DNA of 64,000 nt, taken from assembly GCA_019911805.1 (NCBI GenBank), contig JAIOJV010000077.1:124001-188000 (forward strand), given 5' to 3'. Both the position numbers and the translations under genes were made by a program. Positions 28,856 to 37,647 of this stretch are shown here, piece by piece; within the stretch, counting starts at the first letter, position 1, and every line of letters begins with the position of its first letter. This stretch comes from Gammaproteobacteria bacterium (GTDB lineage Bacteria > Pseudomonadota > Gammaproteobacteria > Thiohalobacterales > Thiohalobacteraceae). The notes under the pieces were generated by a model. It had not been told where the DNA came from. It ran no database searches and saw nothing but the letters and a program-made list of their open reading frames with translations.

Positions 28856-31800
28856 ATGAGCCGGGGCAGGCCGCGCGTCTACAATCTGGATCTGTTCACC
28901 GACGAGGCCGAGGTCGCCTCGGCGGCCCAACTCGCGCCGTGGCCGGAGGCGCAGCGCTTCCCGCTGAACGTCGACCATCACCGCGTGGCCGAGCAGGTGC
29001 TCAACGACCTGCGCCTGTCTGCCAATCCGTTCATCGTGACCGGCTACGCTACCCTGGACCGGCTGATCGACTTCATCGCCGGCGTGGGCGAATCCACACG
29101 GGTGCGCGTGCTGCTCGGCTTCGAGCCGTTTCCCTCGCAGCGCGAATCCTTCGAGGTCGGCGGTCAGTCCTTCGCGCGTGAGGTACAGCACCACTGGCTG
29201 GAGCGCGGCATCTCCCTGCTGCTCAGCGCCAAGCTGATCCACTGCATCGAGCGGCTCAAATCCGGTCAGGTACAGGCCCGCTACCTGGCCAGCTCGGACA
29301 GCCGCCTGCACGCCAAGATCTACGTCGGTGATCAGGCCGCCACGCTGGGTTCGTCGAACTTCACCCGGCCCGGCCTGGAGCGGCAGCTCGAGGCCAACGC
29401 GCGCTTTTCCCGCGAGAAGGAGCCCAAGCGCTATGCCGAACTCGTCACCATCGCCGAGAACTACTGGCAACTGGGCCGCGATTACCGTCAGGAACTGATC
29501 GATCTGCTGGAGGCGCTACTCCGGGTCGTGCCCTGGCAGGAGGCCCTGGCGCGCGCCTGCGCCGAGCTGTTGGAGGGCGACTGGGCCAAGGCCTATCTGC
29601 ATTCGGACAATCTGCCCGGTGACGCCGATCTGTGGCCGACCCAGCGTCAGGGCATCGCCCAGGCCCTGCTGGTGCTGTCGCAGCAGGGTAGCGTGCTGGT
29701 CGCCGACGCGACCGGCTCGGGCAAGACGCGCATGGGCACGCATCTGATCCGCGCGGTACAGGACCAGATCATCCGTTCCGGCCGGCTGCGCCGGGGCAAG
29801 GCACTGATGGTCTGTCCGCCCGCTGTGCAGGACAACTGGCAGTGGGAGTCGCTGCTGTGCGGCGTACCGCTGGATATTTATTCGCATGGCAGCCTCAGCC
29901 ACAAGCGCAGCGGCCGCCACGAGCTGACGGTCGAGGGCCTGCGTCGCGCCCAGATCCTGTGCGTGGACGAGGGCCACAACTTCCTCAACTTCAAGTCCAA
30001 TCGCACCCAGCAATTGCTGCGCAACATGGCCGACCATGTGCTGCTGTTCACGGCCACGCCGATCAATCGCAGCGTGGTCGATCTGCTGCGCATCGCCGAC
30101 ATGCTCGGTGCGGACAATCTGGAGCCGTCCACGCTGAACGCCTTCAAGAAGATGCTCGGGGTGAAGAGCATCAATCGTTCCTTGACGGAGGAGGAGATCG
30201 GCGTTCTGCGCAAGGAGATCCAGCGCTTCACGGTGCGGCGCACCAAGCGCATGCTCAACGCGCTGATCGAGCGCGATCCTGAGCTTTACCGCGACCGCGA
30301 TGGCAATCCCTGTCGTTTTCCCAGGCATCTTCCGAAGATTTACGGTCTCGACGAGCCCGTGGTGGATCGGCAACTGGCTTCCAGGATTCGCGAGTTGGCG
30401 GATCAGTTGTACGCTGTGTCGCATTTCATCAAGTCGGTGGAGATGCCCGACGTACTCATCCGTCAGGGCTGGTCGGAGGAAACCTACCTGCACAGCCGCC
30501 TGACCTCGGCCAAGAAGATCGCCTGCTACGTCATCATGGCCTCGCTGCGCTCCTCGCGGGCGGCCTTGGCCGAGCACATCGTCGGCACGCGCAAAGCCAT
30601 TCACGTTTTCGAGTTACAGGGTTTCACCAAGGACGAGACCGGCAATCAGTTGCAGCGTCTGGACGATCTTGCCGGCAGGCTGCCGGTGAACAAGCTGTCG
30701 ATTCCGCTGCCGGACTGGCTGAGCGATCCCGAACGGCACCGCGCCGCCTGCGCGCACGACCACGCCCTCTACGAAGAGATGTATGCCTGCCTGATGCAGA
30801 TGAGCGATGCGCGCGAACGCGCCAAGGCTCGGCACCTCGCCCAACTCGCCGGCCGTCACGCTCTGCTGCTGGCGTTCGACAGCCGGCCGTTGACCCTGGC
30901 GCTGATCCAGCAGCACCTGAAGTCCTTGCAGCCTGAGGTCCGCACGATCGTCGCGACCGGCGATCCCGGTTCGGCACGGGCGGAAATTCTGGAGACGTTC
31001 AAACCGGGCTCGACGGCGAAGGGGGTCATCGGGCTATGCTCCGACAGCCTCTCGGAGGGCGTCAATCTGCAACAGGCCTCGGCCCTGGTGCATCTGGACA
31101 TGCCCAGCGTCGTCCGCATTGCCGAACAACGCGTGGGACGCGTCGACCGCATGGATAGTCCGCACCGTGAGATCGAGGCCTGGTGGCCGGACGACGCATC
31201 GGAGTTCGCCCTGTCCTCGGATGACCGCTTCGTCGAGCGCTATGAAACCGTCGAGAGCCTGCTCGGCTCCAACATGCCCTTGCCGGAAGGCATGCAGAAC
31301 CGCCGCGCCGATCCGCTGCGTGCGGAGGACCTCATCCGCGAATACGAGCAAGAATCCGAACGCAGCGAATGGGACGGCATCCAGGATGCCTTCGAGCCGG
31401 TACGCAGCCTGATCCTGGGCGAGCGCGCCCTGGTAGACAACAAGGTCTATGAGGCCTACCGTACGGTTACCGCGCGGGTGATGTCGCGCGTCAGTCTGGT
31501 GCGTTCGGAGCGACCCTGGGCCTTCTTCTGCATCGCAGCGGGGAGTTTCGGTGCGCCGCGTTGGATCTTCATGCCGAGTTCCATGGGTGCGCCGATCACG
31601 GACCTGCAGGCGGTCTGCGAAAATCTTCGGGAGTCCCTGGCCGGCGAGGTCGACGATCTGCCCATGACCGACAAGGCCGCCGATCTGCTCAACCGCTTTG
31701 TCAGCCGGATCTCGGAAGTGGAACGGCTGCTATTGCCGCGCAAGAAGCAGCGCGCGCTGGAGGAACTGGACATTATTCTCGCGCATTTCCTGAAGCAGGC

Positions 31801-32110
31801 GGCGAAGGATCAGGACCAGACCCGGTTGCAGCACTACCAGTCCATCCAGAAAATGCTGCGCAAGCCGAACGTGAACTATCAGCCTGACTGGGACGAGGTT
31901 GCAGCGCGCTGGCTGGATATCATCCGCCCGGTCTGGTACGAGAAACTCCAGCAACCGCGCAACCGGCCCTTGCTGTTGAAGGATATCCGCACCGATCTGA
32001 TCAGGATGGAAGACCGGTTCGGCGATCAGCTCATCGATAAGTTCCGCTCGTTCCCGGTGTTGCCGGGGGCGGACGAACGGATTACGGCGTGCATCATCGG
32101 GGTTGGGTGA
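28856..32110 (+). CDS. PLD-domain SNF2-type helicase, probable defence nuclease-helicase
   Basis: A 1,084-residue protein. The N-terminal phospholipase D-like nuclease domain (about 20-190) ends in HAKIYVG and LGSSNFTRPGL, the HxK and GSxN parts of an HKD motif. Next is a superfamily 2 helicase: Walker A in VADATGSGKTRMGTHL (about 281-296), DEGH box in ILCVDEGHNF (about 363-372), LLFTATPINRS, and motif VI in AEQRVGRVDRMD (about 757-768). The C-terminal 280 residues are helical and unassigned. Proteins of this design occur in restriction-like and DISARM-like defence loci, usually with a DNA methyltransferase. Here only a remnant precedes it. ATG 28856 is chosen because GGGGAGAG lies just upstream. 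Confidence 0.8.
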   Translation: MSRGRPRVYNLDLFTDEAEVASAAQLAPWPEAQRFPLNVDHHRVAEQVLNDLRLSANPFIVTGYATLDRLIDFIAGVGESTRVRVLLGFEPFPSQRESFEVGGQSFAREVQHHWLERGISLLLSAKLIHCIERLKSGQVQARYLASSDSRLHAKIYVGDQAATLGSSNFTRPGLERQLEANARFSREKEPKRYAELVTIAENYWQLGRDYRQELIDLLEALLRVVPWQEALARACAELLEGDWAKAYLHSDNLPGDADLWPTQRQGIAQALLVLSQQGSVLVADATGSGKTRMGTHLIRAVQDQIIRSGRLRRGKALMVCPPAVQDNWQWESLLCGVPLDIYSHGSLSHKRSGRHELTVEGLRRAQILCVDEGHNFLNFKSNRTQQLLRNMADHVLLFTATPINRSVVDLLRIADMLGADNLEPSTLNAFKKMLGVKSINRSLTEEEIGVLRKEIQRFTVRRTKRMLNALIERDPELYRDRDGNPCRFPRHLPKIYGLDEPVVDRQLASRIRELADQLYAVSHFIKSVEMPDVLIRQGWSEETYLHSRLTSAKKIACYVIMASLRSSRAALAEHIVGTRKAIHVFELQGFTKDETGNQLQRLDDLAGRLPVNKLSIPLPDWLSDPERHRAACAHDHALYEEMYACLMQMSDARERAKARHLAQLAGRHALLLAFDSRPLTLALIQQHLKSLQPEVRTIVATGDPGSARAEILETFKPGSTAKGVIGLCSDSLSEGVNLQQASALVHLDMPSVVRIAEQRVGRVDRMDSPHREIEAWWPDDASEFALSSDDRFVERYETVESLLGSNMPLPEGMQNRRADPLRAEDLIREYEQESERSEWDGIQDAFEPVRSLILGERALVDNKVYEAYRTVTARVMSRVSLVRSERPWAFFCIAAGSFGAPRWIFMPSSMGAPITDLQAVCENLRESLAGEVDDLPMTDKAADLLNRFVSRISEVERLLLPRKKQRALEELDIILAHFLKQAAKDQDQTRLQHYQSIQKMLRKPNVNYQPDWDEVAARWLDIIRPVWYEKLQQPRNRPLLLKDIRTDLIRMEDRFGDQLIDKFRSFPVLPGADERITACIIGVG

Positions 32111-32144
32111 CTGTCTGGTTGATACCTCACCGGTTTGAGAAAAG

Positions 32145-32164
32145 AACGTTGTCAACGCAACGTT
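32145..32164. promoter_or_regulatory. short inverted repeat after the helicase gene
   Basis: AACGTTG and CAACGTT form a perfect inverted repeat with a 6-base spacer in the 250-base gap before the DUF1499 gene. It could be an operator; no regulator is indicated. Confidence 0.3.
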
Positions 32165-32359
32165 ATTCAGTAACGTCACACCCCATTGCGTCGCTGTATG
32201 CCCCTGCCTGTGCTATAGATTACTGTCAAGTTTGGATGATTCACCGGGTGTGTCCAGATACCCGGTATCGAAGTGCAGGAAAATAAAATCGTCATTCGGC
32301 TGACGCGTGCCACTGCAACGTCCGACCCCGTCGCATACCGGCCGCCCCAGGGGATCGCC

Positions 32360-33079
32360 ATGAAAATGATCCACATCATCGTTCCGCTGCTGGCCTTGGC
32401 CGCTATTGTGCTGTTGCTGCTTTCCGGCCCGGGGGTGCATCTGGGCTGGTGGGAATTCACTGTCGGTTTCGTGCTGTTGAAGTGGGCCGCGTATGCCGGT
32501 ATTGCCGCGGCAGCACTCGGGCTCATCGCGCTGATCGTGCCCGCCGCACGACACGGTTCCGAGGCGTGGCTGGTGGTTTCGATCATGGTCGGCATTGCGG
32601 TGGCGTGGCTGCCAGGGCATTGGATGCAACGCGCTCGTTCGGTACCAATGATCCACGACATCAGCACCGATACGATGCACCCACCGGACTTCGTGGCGGT
32701 GCTGCCGTTACGCAAGGACGCACCGAACCCCGCCGTATACGGTGGCCCCGAGGTGGCGGTCCAGCAGCATGCGGCCTACCCGGACATCCAGCCACTGCAC
32801 CTCGATCTGCCCGCTGCGCAAGCCTTCCCGCGCGCGCTCGAGGCGGCCAGGGCGATGGGCTGGGAGATCGTTGCCGAGGTACCGGACCAGGGCCGGATCG
32901 AAGCCACGGCGACCACGTTCTGGTTTGGCTTCAAGGACGACATCGTGGTGCGCGTGCGTGCCGAGGGTTCGGGCAGCATGGTGGATGTGCGCTCGAAGTC
33001 GCGGGTCGGCAAGAGTGATGTCGGTACCAACGCCGCGCGGATCCGCGGGTATTTACACAAACTTGCCGGCGGCGACTGA
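32360..33079 (+). CDS. DUF1499 membrane protein
   Basis: A 239-residue protein with three hydrophobic segments in the first 100 residues (about 4-24, 33-65 and 72-92). The soluble C-terminal DUF1499 domain has MHDISTDTMHPPDF-like sequence (here IHDISTDTMHPPDFVAVLPL, about 99-118), WEIVAEVPDQGRIEATATT, and VDVRSKSRVGKSDVGTNAAR near the end. The family is widespread, and its function is not known. GGGGAT precedes the ATG at 32360; a longer frame from 32273 is less likely. It seems to be a single-gene unit. Confidence 0.82.
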   Translation: MKMIHIIVPLLALAAIVLLLLSGPGVHLGWWEFTVGFVLLKWAAYAGIAAAALGLIALIVPAARHGSEAWLVVSIMVGIAVAWLPGHWMQRARSVPMIHDISTDTMHPPDFVAVLPLRKDAPNPAVYGGPEVAVQQHAAYPDIQPLHLDLPAAQAFPRALEAARAMGWEIVAEVPDQGRIEATATTFWFGFKDDIVVRVRAEGSGSMVDVRSKSRVGKSDVGTNAARIRGYLHKLAGGD

Positions 33080-33242
33080 GTCAGCGGGAGGCTCCTTTCC
33101 TGGCGAAGATTGCGGCCTGCGACCGTGGCCGAGGCGTGGCCGGCCCGACACCTCCGCAACCTGCCGCCACGCTGCGGGTCCGACGAAATGGAACAGACCG
33201 TCAGGGAATCACCGTCAACCCACGCCATCCGGGGTAAATAGC

Positions 33243-33503
33243 ATGGCCACACACTGCACCCATCTCAATGCGATTCGCGACGTTAGCCCGAATACCAACG
33301 GCTGTGAGGAATGCCTGCAACTCGGCGACCGGTGGGTGGCACTGCGCATGTGTATGACCTGCGGACACGTGGGCTGCTGCGATTCCTCGAAGAACAGGCA
33401 CGCCACCGCGCATTTTCACGCCACCCAACATCCCGTCATGCGCTCTATCGAACCGGGCGAGAGCTGGTACTGGTGTTACGTGGATGAAGTCATGTTCGTT
33501 TGA
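33243..33503 (+). CDS. UBP-type zinc finger protein
   Basis: An 86-residue protein consisting of one zf-UBP domain: CTHLNAIRDVSPNTNGCEEC (about 5-24), LRMCMTCGHVGCCDSS (about 34-49), then HATAHFHATQHPVM and the end ESWYWCYVDEVMFV. Bacterial single-domain versions have conserved Cys and His zinc ligands; their partner is unknown because free ubiquitin is absent. No promoter is evident. Confidence 0.88.
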   Translation: MATHCTHLNAIRDVSPNTNGCEECLQLGDRWVALRMCMTCGHVGCCDSSKNRHATAHFHATQHPVMRSIEPGESWYWCYVDEVMFV

Positions 33504-33575
33504 CGTCGGTGGTGCCTGCGGTGTCATCGGGTCCGGTTGCTGGTACCCGGCAGCGCTGCCCGTTTGGCCGCTCGC

Positions 33576-34211
33576 TCACGCTGCCTGGAGCAGTTGCCGG
33601 CTGCGCGCTGCGCTGGGTCGCGCCTCCATCCGTTCGAACCACGGGCCGATGTGCGGCAGGGTGCGATCAAACGGCTGGTTGACGGTGAGCGCGAAATCAA
33701 GCCATACATACAGCCAGATATCCGCCGCGCTGAAACGTGTGCCGCATAGGTACGGGCCGACACCGAACATCCCATCCAGCCAGCGCAGCCGGTCTTGTGC
33801 GACCCGTTTCAACCCGTCCGCCGCCTCGGGGGCCACCGGGATGCGCGACTCGAACCGCGGCAGCCCTTCGGCGTAGTGATAGGCGTTGTGGATGAACTCG
33901 GTGATGTTGAGCTCCACGCGGCGCCACCATTGCCGGGTCAGCGCGCGTTGCAGCGGGTCACTGCCGATCAAGGCGGGCGAGGGATGCAACTCCTCCAGGT
34001 ATTCCGCAATGGCGACCGCTTCGGCCAGTGTGGTGCCATCGTCGGTACGCAGCGCGGGTGTCTGTCCGGCCGGGTTGATGGCGAGAAATTCCGGCTGCCG
34101 GTTTTCACCTGAGAATACGTCCACCGTCACGGCCGGCAGTTCCAGTTCCTTCTCCAACAAAAACATCCGCAGGCAGCGCGGTGCCGGGCTTATCGCGTCA
34201 TAAATCAACAT
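33576..34211 (-). CDS. glutathione S-transferase family protein
   Basis: A 211-residue protein with a thioredoxin-like N-terminal domain (MLIYDAISPAPRCLRMFLLE; cis-Pro in NPAGQTPALRTDDG; glutathione contact in TLAEAVAIAEYLEEL) and an all-helical C-terminal domain with FSAADIWLYVWLDF. It is a cytosolic GST of bacterial type. Catalytic Ser or Cys is likely near residue 8-12. The start at 34211 places the thioredoxin fold directly at the N terminus. In this setting it could detoxify electrophiles or act on sulfur persulfides, but no substrate is indicated. Confidence 0.85.
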   Translation of the reverse strand: MLIYDAISPAPRCLRMFLLEKELELPAVTVDVFSGENRQPEFLAINPAGQTPALRTDDGTTLAEAVAIAEYLEELHPSPALIGSDPLQRALTRQWWRRVELNITEFIHNAYHYAEGLPRFESRIPVAPEAADGLKRVAQDRLRWLDGMFGVGPYLCGTRFSAADIWLYVWLDFALTVNQPFDRTLPHIGPWFERMEARPSAARSRQLLQAA

Positions 34212-34502
34212 GGATCGGTCCACCTCTGGGATAATTTGTCGAAGACAGACGGCCTGCCCAGCCACGTCGGTGCAACACACCCATACGTCATGTGCAATAC
34301 GGCGGCGCCGTCGGACTCTGGCCTTTGAGCGTAGGAAAATACCACCATCGAGGCGGTCAGAAAATGGGTAGTTACCCCGGGTCTGCGGGCTCAGACTGTC
34401 TTGATCTCTGGCTTGAGTTGACGGTCGGCAGGTGGATAATCAGCAAGGCAATCCCTGGCTCTCTGTCAGGATGAGCGTTACGCAGGCAATGGAGGCGTTG
34501 GT

Positions 34503-35453
34503 ATGCAGCACGAAGTGGATTCTCTGGTCGAGCGATGCCTGGGCACGTCGATCGACTACACTTCCCGATCACGGCCGCGGGCGCTGGATGTATCGAAACC
34601 CCGCCTGATGGGTATTCTCAATGTGACGCCAGACAGCTTTTCGGATGGCGGCAGGCATCTGCAGATCGACCATGCACTCGAGCACGCAAGGATCATGGTC
34701 CGGGAGGGGGCGGATATCATCGATGTGGGGGGGGAGTCGACCCGTCCCGGGTCCAGGCCGATCTCTCCGGAAGAACAATGTCGCAGGATTCTTCCAGTGA
34801 TTCATGCACTGCGCAGCTCGACGCCGGCACAGGTCCGGATCAGTGTGGATACCCAGTCTGCCCTCGTCGCCGCAGCGGCGATTCGACTGGGGGCGGACAT
34901 CATCAACGATATCAGTGCGGCCAGGACGGATGCCCGCATGCTGGAGGTGGCCGCCCAGAGTGGCGCGACACTCGTCCTGATGCACATGCAGGGAACGCCC
35001 GCGACGATGCAGGACCAGCCGAGCTATATCGATGCGGTCACAGAGATACGCGACTTTTTGTCATCACGATGCAAGGCGGCGCAGGATGCGGGGGTGGCAC
35101 CACAGAAGATCGTCGTGGATCCCGGTATCGGCTTTGGCAAGCGCAAGGTCGACAACCTGGAAATCCTTGGAAATCTGCAGGACTGTGTCCCAACCGGTTA
35201 CCCGGTACTGCTTGGAGTCAGCCGGAAGCGTTTTATGGGGAGCCTCTGTAACTGCGACACGCCGGAGGAGTTGCGGCATGCGACGGTGGCCATGACGGCA
35301 CTCGGGATTCTGAACGGGGTGTCCATCATCCGGGTGCATGACGTGCGGGAAAACAAACAGGCAGTTGACGTCACCCATGCGGTTCTCCTGGCAAAGCGTG
35401 CACGGGATCGGCGGTACGCCAATCACGAACGGCCTTTACCCTCCACCACCTAG
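34503..35453 (+). CDS. folP: dihydropteroate synthase
   Basis: A 316-residue TIM-barrel enzyme with both DHPS signatures: LMGILNVTPDSFSDGG (about 35-50) and the D-x-G-x-ESTRPGS motif (IDVGGESTRPGS, about 75-86). It also has NDISAARTD, VVDPGIGFGK and the SRKRFMG binding loop. It couples 6-hydroxymethyl-dihydropterin diphosphate to p-aminobenzoate in folate synthesis. An unusual N-terminal extension of about 30 residues precedes the barrel; GGAGG 8 bases before ATG 34503 supports translation from there. The archaeal-type DHPS-like protein for H4MPT is encoded separately near 62 kb, so this may be the folate enzyme or an H4MPT-dedicated paralogue. Confidence 0.9.
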   Translation: MQHEVDSLVERCLGTSIDYTSRSRPRALDVSKPRLMGILNVTPDSFSDGGRHLQIDHALEHARIMVREGADIIDVGGESTRPGSRPISPEEQCRRILPVIHALRSSTPAQVRISVDTQSALVAAAAIRLGADIINDISAARTDARMLEVAAQSGATLVLMHMQGTPATMQDQPSYIDAVTEIRDFLSSRCKAAQDAGVAPQKIVVDPGIGFGKRKVDNLEILGNLQDCVPTGYPVLLGVSRKRFMGSLCNCDTPEELRHATVAMTALGILNGVSIIRVHDVRENKQAVDVTHAVLLAKRARDRRYANHERPLPSTT

Positions 35454-35547
35454 TCGCCCATACGGTTGCCCGGCAGCGCCCCGGGCCAACCATCGAAGAC
35501 CGGTCGCGCTGTCGACGCGGCGCGTCTACGGATCTTACTAAGGCAGT

Positions 35548-35661
35548 CATTAACAAAGCCTCACGCCGTGTCGGCAGGACACCGTGAATACGTCCCTGTA
35601 GGCTTGACGGCCGCGTCCATGCGGCCGACACCTGCCGACACGGCGTGAGGCTTTGTTAATG
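35548..35661. repeat. 114-bp element with 31-bp perfect inverted repeats
   Basis: The left arm (35548-35578) begins CATTAACAAAGCCTCACG and the right arm (35631-35661) is its exact reverse complement, ending CGTGAGGCTTTGTTAATG. The interior of about 52 bases includes a second small palindrome around GGCCGCGTCCATGCGGCC. It lies between folP and the mtoX promoter. It may be a MITE, or a strong bidirectional transcription stop. Confidence 0.8.
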
Positions 35662-35839
35662 CAGGTTTTGGTATCTCCGTATCAATTACGTGGTTTTGGT
35701 CGACAAAACGAATTGATGGCCGGCGATCCTCGCCGGCGGCCTCTGCGTGCGTAGAATCCGTGCGACTCCCCCTTGAACCCGCGCCGGTAAACAGCGTTGT
35801 GCAGTTAAAGAATCACTTGAGTGCCCGCTGTCTCTTAAT

Positions 35840-35855
35840 CGTGACATATGTCACG
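35840..35855. promoter_or_regulatory. 16-bp perfect palindrome CGTGACATATGTCACG upstream of mtoX
   Basis: The sequence is a perfect palindrome and has GTGA-N6-TCAC symmetry, as in Crp-family sites. Its position, about 150 bases upstream of the predicted sigma-54 start point, is also right for an enhancer-binding protein site. Confidence 0.55.
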
Positions 35856-35977
35856 AGCCAGCCCTGCCGGTCCTGGTAGGTAGTTACCCTCGGCGTGCGG
35901 TCGGTGCGCTTCAAAGATCCTTTGAATATGAATCGATTAAAGGCGTCAAACGGCGTCTTTCTCCCGTGCCGGGTGAG

Positions 35978-35993
35978 TGGCATGTGCTTTGCA
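35978..35993 (+). promoter_or_regulatory. sigma-54 promoter of mtoX
   Basis: TGGCATGTGCTTTGCA fits the sigma-54 consensus TGGCACG-N4-TTGCW with one change and exactly ten bases between GG (-24) and GC (-12). Predicted transcription starts near 36004, giving an untranslated leader of about 120 bases before the mtoX ATG. Confidence 0.75.
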
Positions 35994-36122
35994 AATGTCA
36001 ATTCTTTAAGGATTGGCTATACCTGATGAGACGGACTTCAGGGTGTGTGACGGACTACATCCTCCCTGGGTGTCACAAAAAACATGACCTTCAATCGTAT
36101 TTGAGGGCAAGGAGCGATAGAC

Positions 36123-37529
36123 ATGATCAAAGCGACTTTCAGAGACACTGCCATGACGCTGGGACTGGCGGCCGTAATCGGTATAACCGGGTCGGTTCTG
36201 CCCAGTGCTGCGCCTGCTGATGAGACCTGTGTTTCACCCTATTCGGCCAAGATCGTTGGCCAGGAGCAGTTCGCCTATGTATGGACCCTGGGCGTGGAGG
36301 GGGTCGGTGACGAGCAGGACAAGCTGGTTACGGTCGATGTGGACCCCAAGTCTGGAAAATATGGAGAAGTCATCAATGTCTTGTCGGTTGGCGGCAGAAA
36401 CGAGGCCCACCACTCCGGCTACACCGATGACCGCCGTTATCTCTGGGCCGGCGGTCTGGATACCAACAAGATTTTCATATTCGATGTGTACACCGACCCG
36501 GCCAAACCCAAACTCGCCAAGGTGATCGATGACTTCGTGTCTGCAAGCGGCGGGGTGGTGGGTCCACACACATTCGTGGCCATGCCGGGCAGGATGATGA
36601 TCAGCGCGCTGTCGAACAACAAGGATCACGGCGGTCGTACGGCACTGGTCGAGTACACCAATGAAGGTGAGTACATCGATACCTACTGGCTGCCGACCGA
36701 TGGTGACCTGCAGGGAGCGAGCAAGTCAGGCAAGTATGCGGACGGGTACGGCTATGATGTCCGCTTTCTGCCCGCCAAGAACGTGATGGTGACGTCATCC
36801 TTCACCGGCTGGTCCAACTATATGATGGATTTCGGCAAGATGATGGGTGACGAGGAGGCGATGAAGCGCTTCGGGAACACCGTCGTCATCTGGGATCTGC
36901 ATACCCGCAAGCCGTTGAAGGTTATCGACGTGCCCGGTGCACCACTGGAAGTGCGCTGCGCGTGGGGCAACAACTATTGCTTCACGACGACCGCACTGAC
37001 CTCCGAGATCTTCCTGATCTACGACGATGTCAAGGAAGGCTGGAGCGTCAAGAAGGTCGGCACGATCGGTGATCCGGCCAATGTGCCGATCCCGGTGGCG
37101 TTCTCCATCTCGGCGGATGACCGGTATCTCTGGATCGATACCTTCATGGATGGCAGCACACGGCTGTTCGATGTGTCCGATCCGTTCCATGCGAAGATGG
37201 TATACGAGAAGAAGATCGGTCCCCAGGTCAATATGGTATCGCAGAGCTGGGATGGAAAGCGTCTGTATTACAGCTCCTCCCTGCTGTCCAGCTGGGACAA
37301 GAAGGGTGAACACGATGAGCAGTTCCTGACGCTGTATCACTGGGATGGCAAGGAATTGGCGAAGCAGTGGGAAATCGACTTCTACAAGCAGAAGCTTGGC
37401 CGGGCGCATCTGATTACCTTCAACTCGAGACAGTTGTTCGATACTCAGATTTCCGCTGCACAGCCTGCGGCAGCAGGTACAGTGGCGGAAAGTCTGGTCG
37501 TTTTGAAGGACGCCTCTTTCAAGCAGTAG
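36123..37529 (+). CDS. mtoX: methanethiol oxidase (selenium-binding protein family)
   Basis: A 468-residue periplasmic protein: signal peptide about 1-32 (cleaved near SAAPA-DE), then a beta-propeller of the SBP56 family. Landmarks are EAHHSGYTDDRRYLWAGGLD (about 96-115), GPHTFVAMPGRMMISALSNN (about 140-159), GYGYDVRFLPAKNVMVTSSF and CAWGNNYCFTTTALTSEIFL. Methanethiol oxidases of this family convert CH3SH, O2 and water to formaldehyde, H2S and H2O2, and the characterised Hyphomicrobium enzyme is copper-dependent. Identity is reinforced by the following SCO and MauG-type genes, the arrangement known from mtoX-senC-mauG loci, and by a downstream formaldehyde oxidation pathway. AAGGAG precedes the ATG. 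Human SELENBP1 is a relative, so a different thiol cannot be excluded. Confidence 0.9.
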   Translation: MIKATFRDTAMTLGLAAVIGITGSVLPSAAPADETCVSPYSAKIVGQEQFAYVWTLGVEGVGDEQDKLVTVDVDPKSGKYGEVINVLSVGGRNEAHHSGYTDDRRYLWAGGLDTNKIFIFDVYTDPAKPKLAKVIDDFVSASGGVVGPHTFVAMPGRMMISALSNNKDHGGRTALVEYTNEGEYIDTYWLPTDGDLQGASKSGKYADGYGYDVRFLPAKNVMVTSSFTGWSNYMMDFGKMMGDEEAMKRFGNTVVIWDLHTRKPLKVIDVPGAPLEVRCAWGNNYCFTTTALTSEIFLIYDDVKEGWSVKKVGTIGDPANVPIPVAFSISADDRYLWIDTFMDGSTRLFDVSDPFHAKMVYEKKIGPQVNMVSQSWDGKRLYYSSSLLSSWDKKGEHDEQFLTLYHWDGKELAKQWEIDFYKQKLGRAHLITFNSRQLFDTQISAAQPAAAGTVAESLVVLKDASFKQ

Positions 37530-37647
37530 GACATGTGGTTCACCAGGTGCCGGAGCAATGCTTCGGCATCTGTCTTATTCTGCGTGCCAACCCGTACGGT
37601 TGGCAGCTGGAGTATGACCGCCATCATGCGGCTGCTGGAGGTATCTC

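Noticed and set aside
35813-36001. 62-codon minus-strand frame upstream of mtoX
   Set aside because: It has no start signal, covers the palindrome and the sigma-54 promoter, and its product has no recognisable features. Most likely chance.
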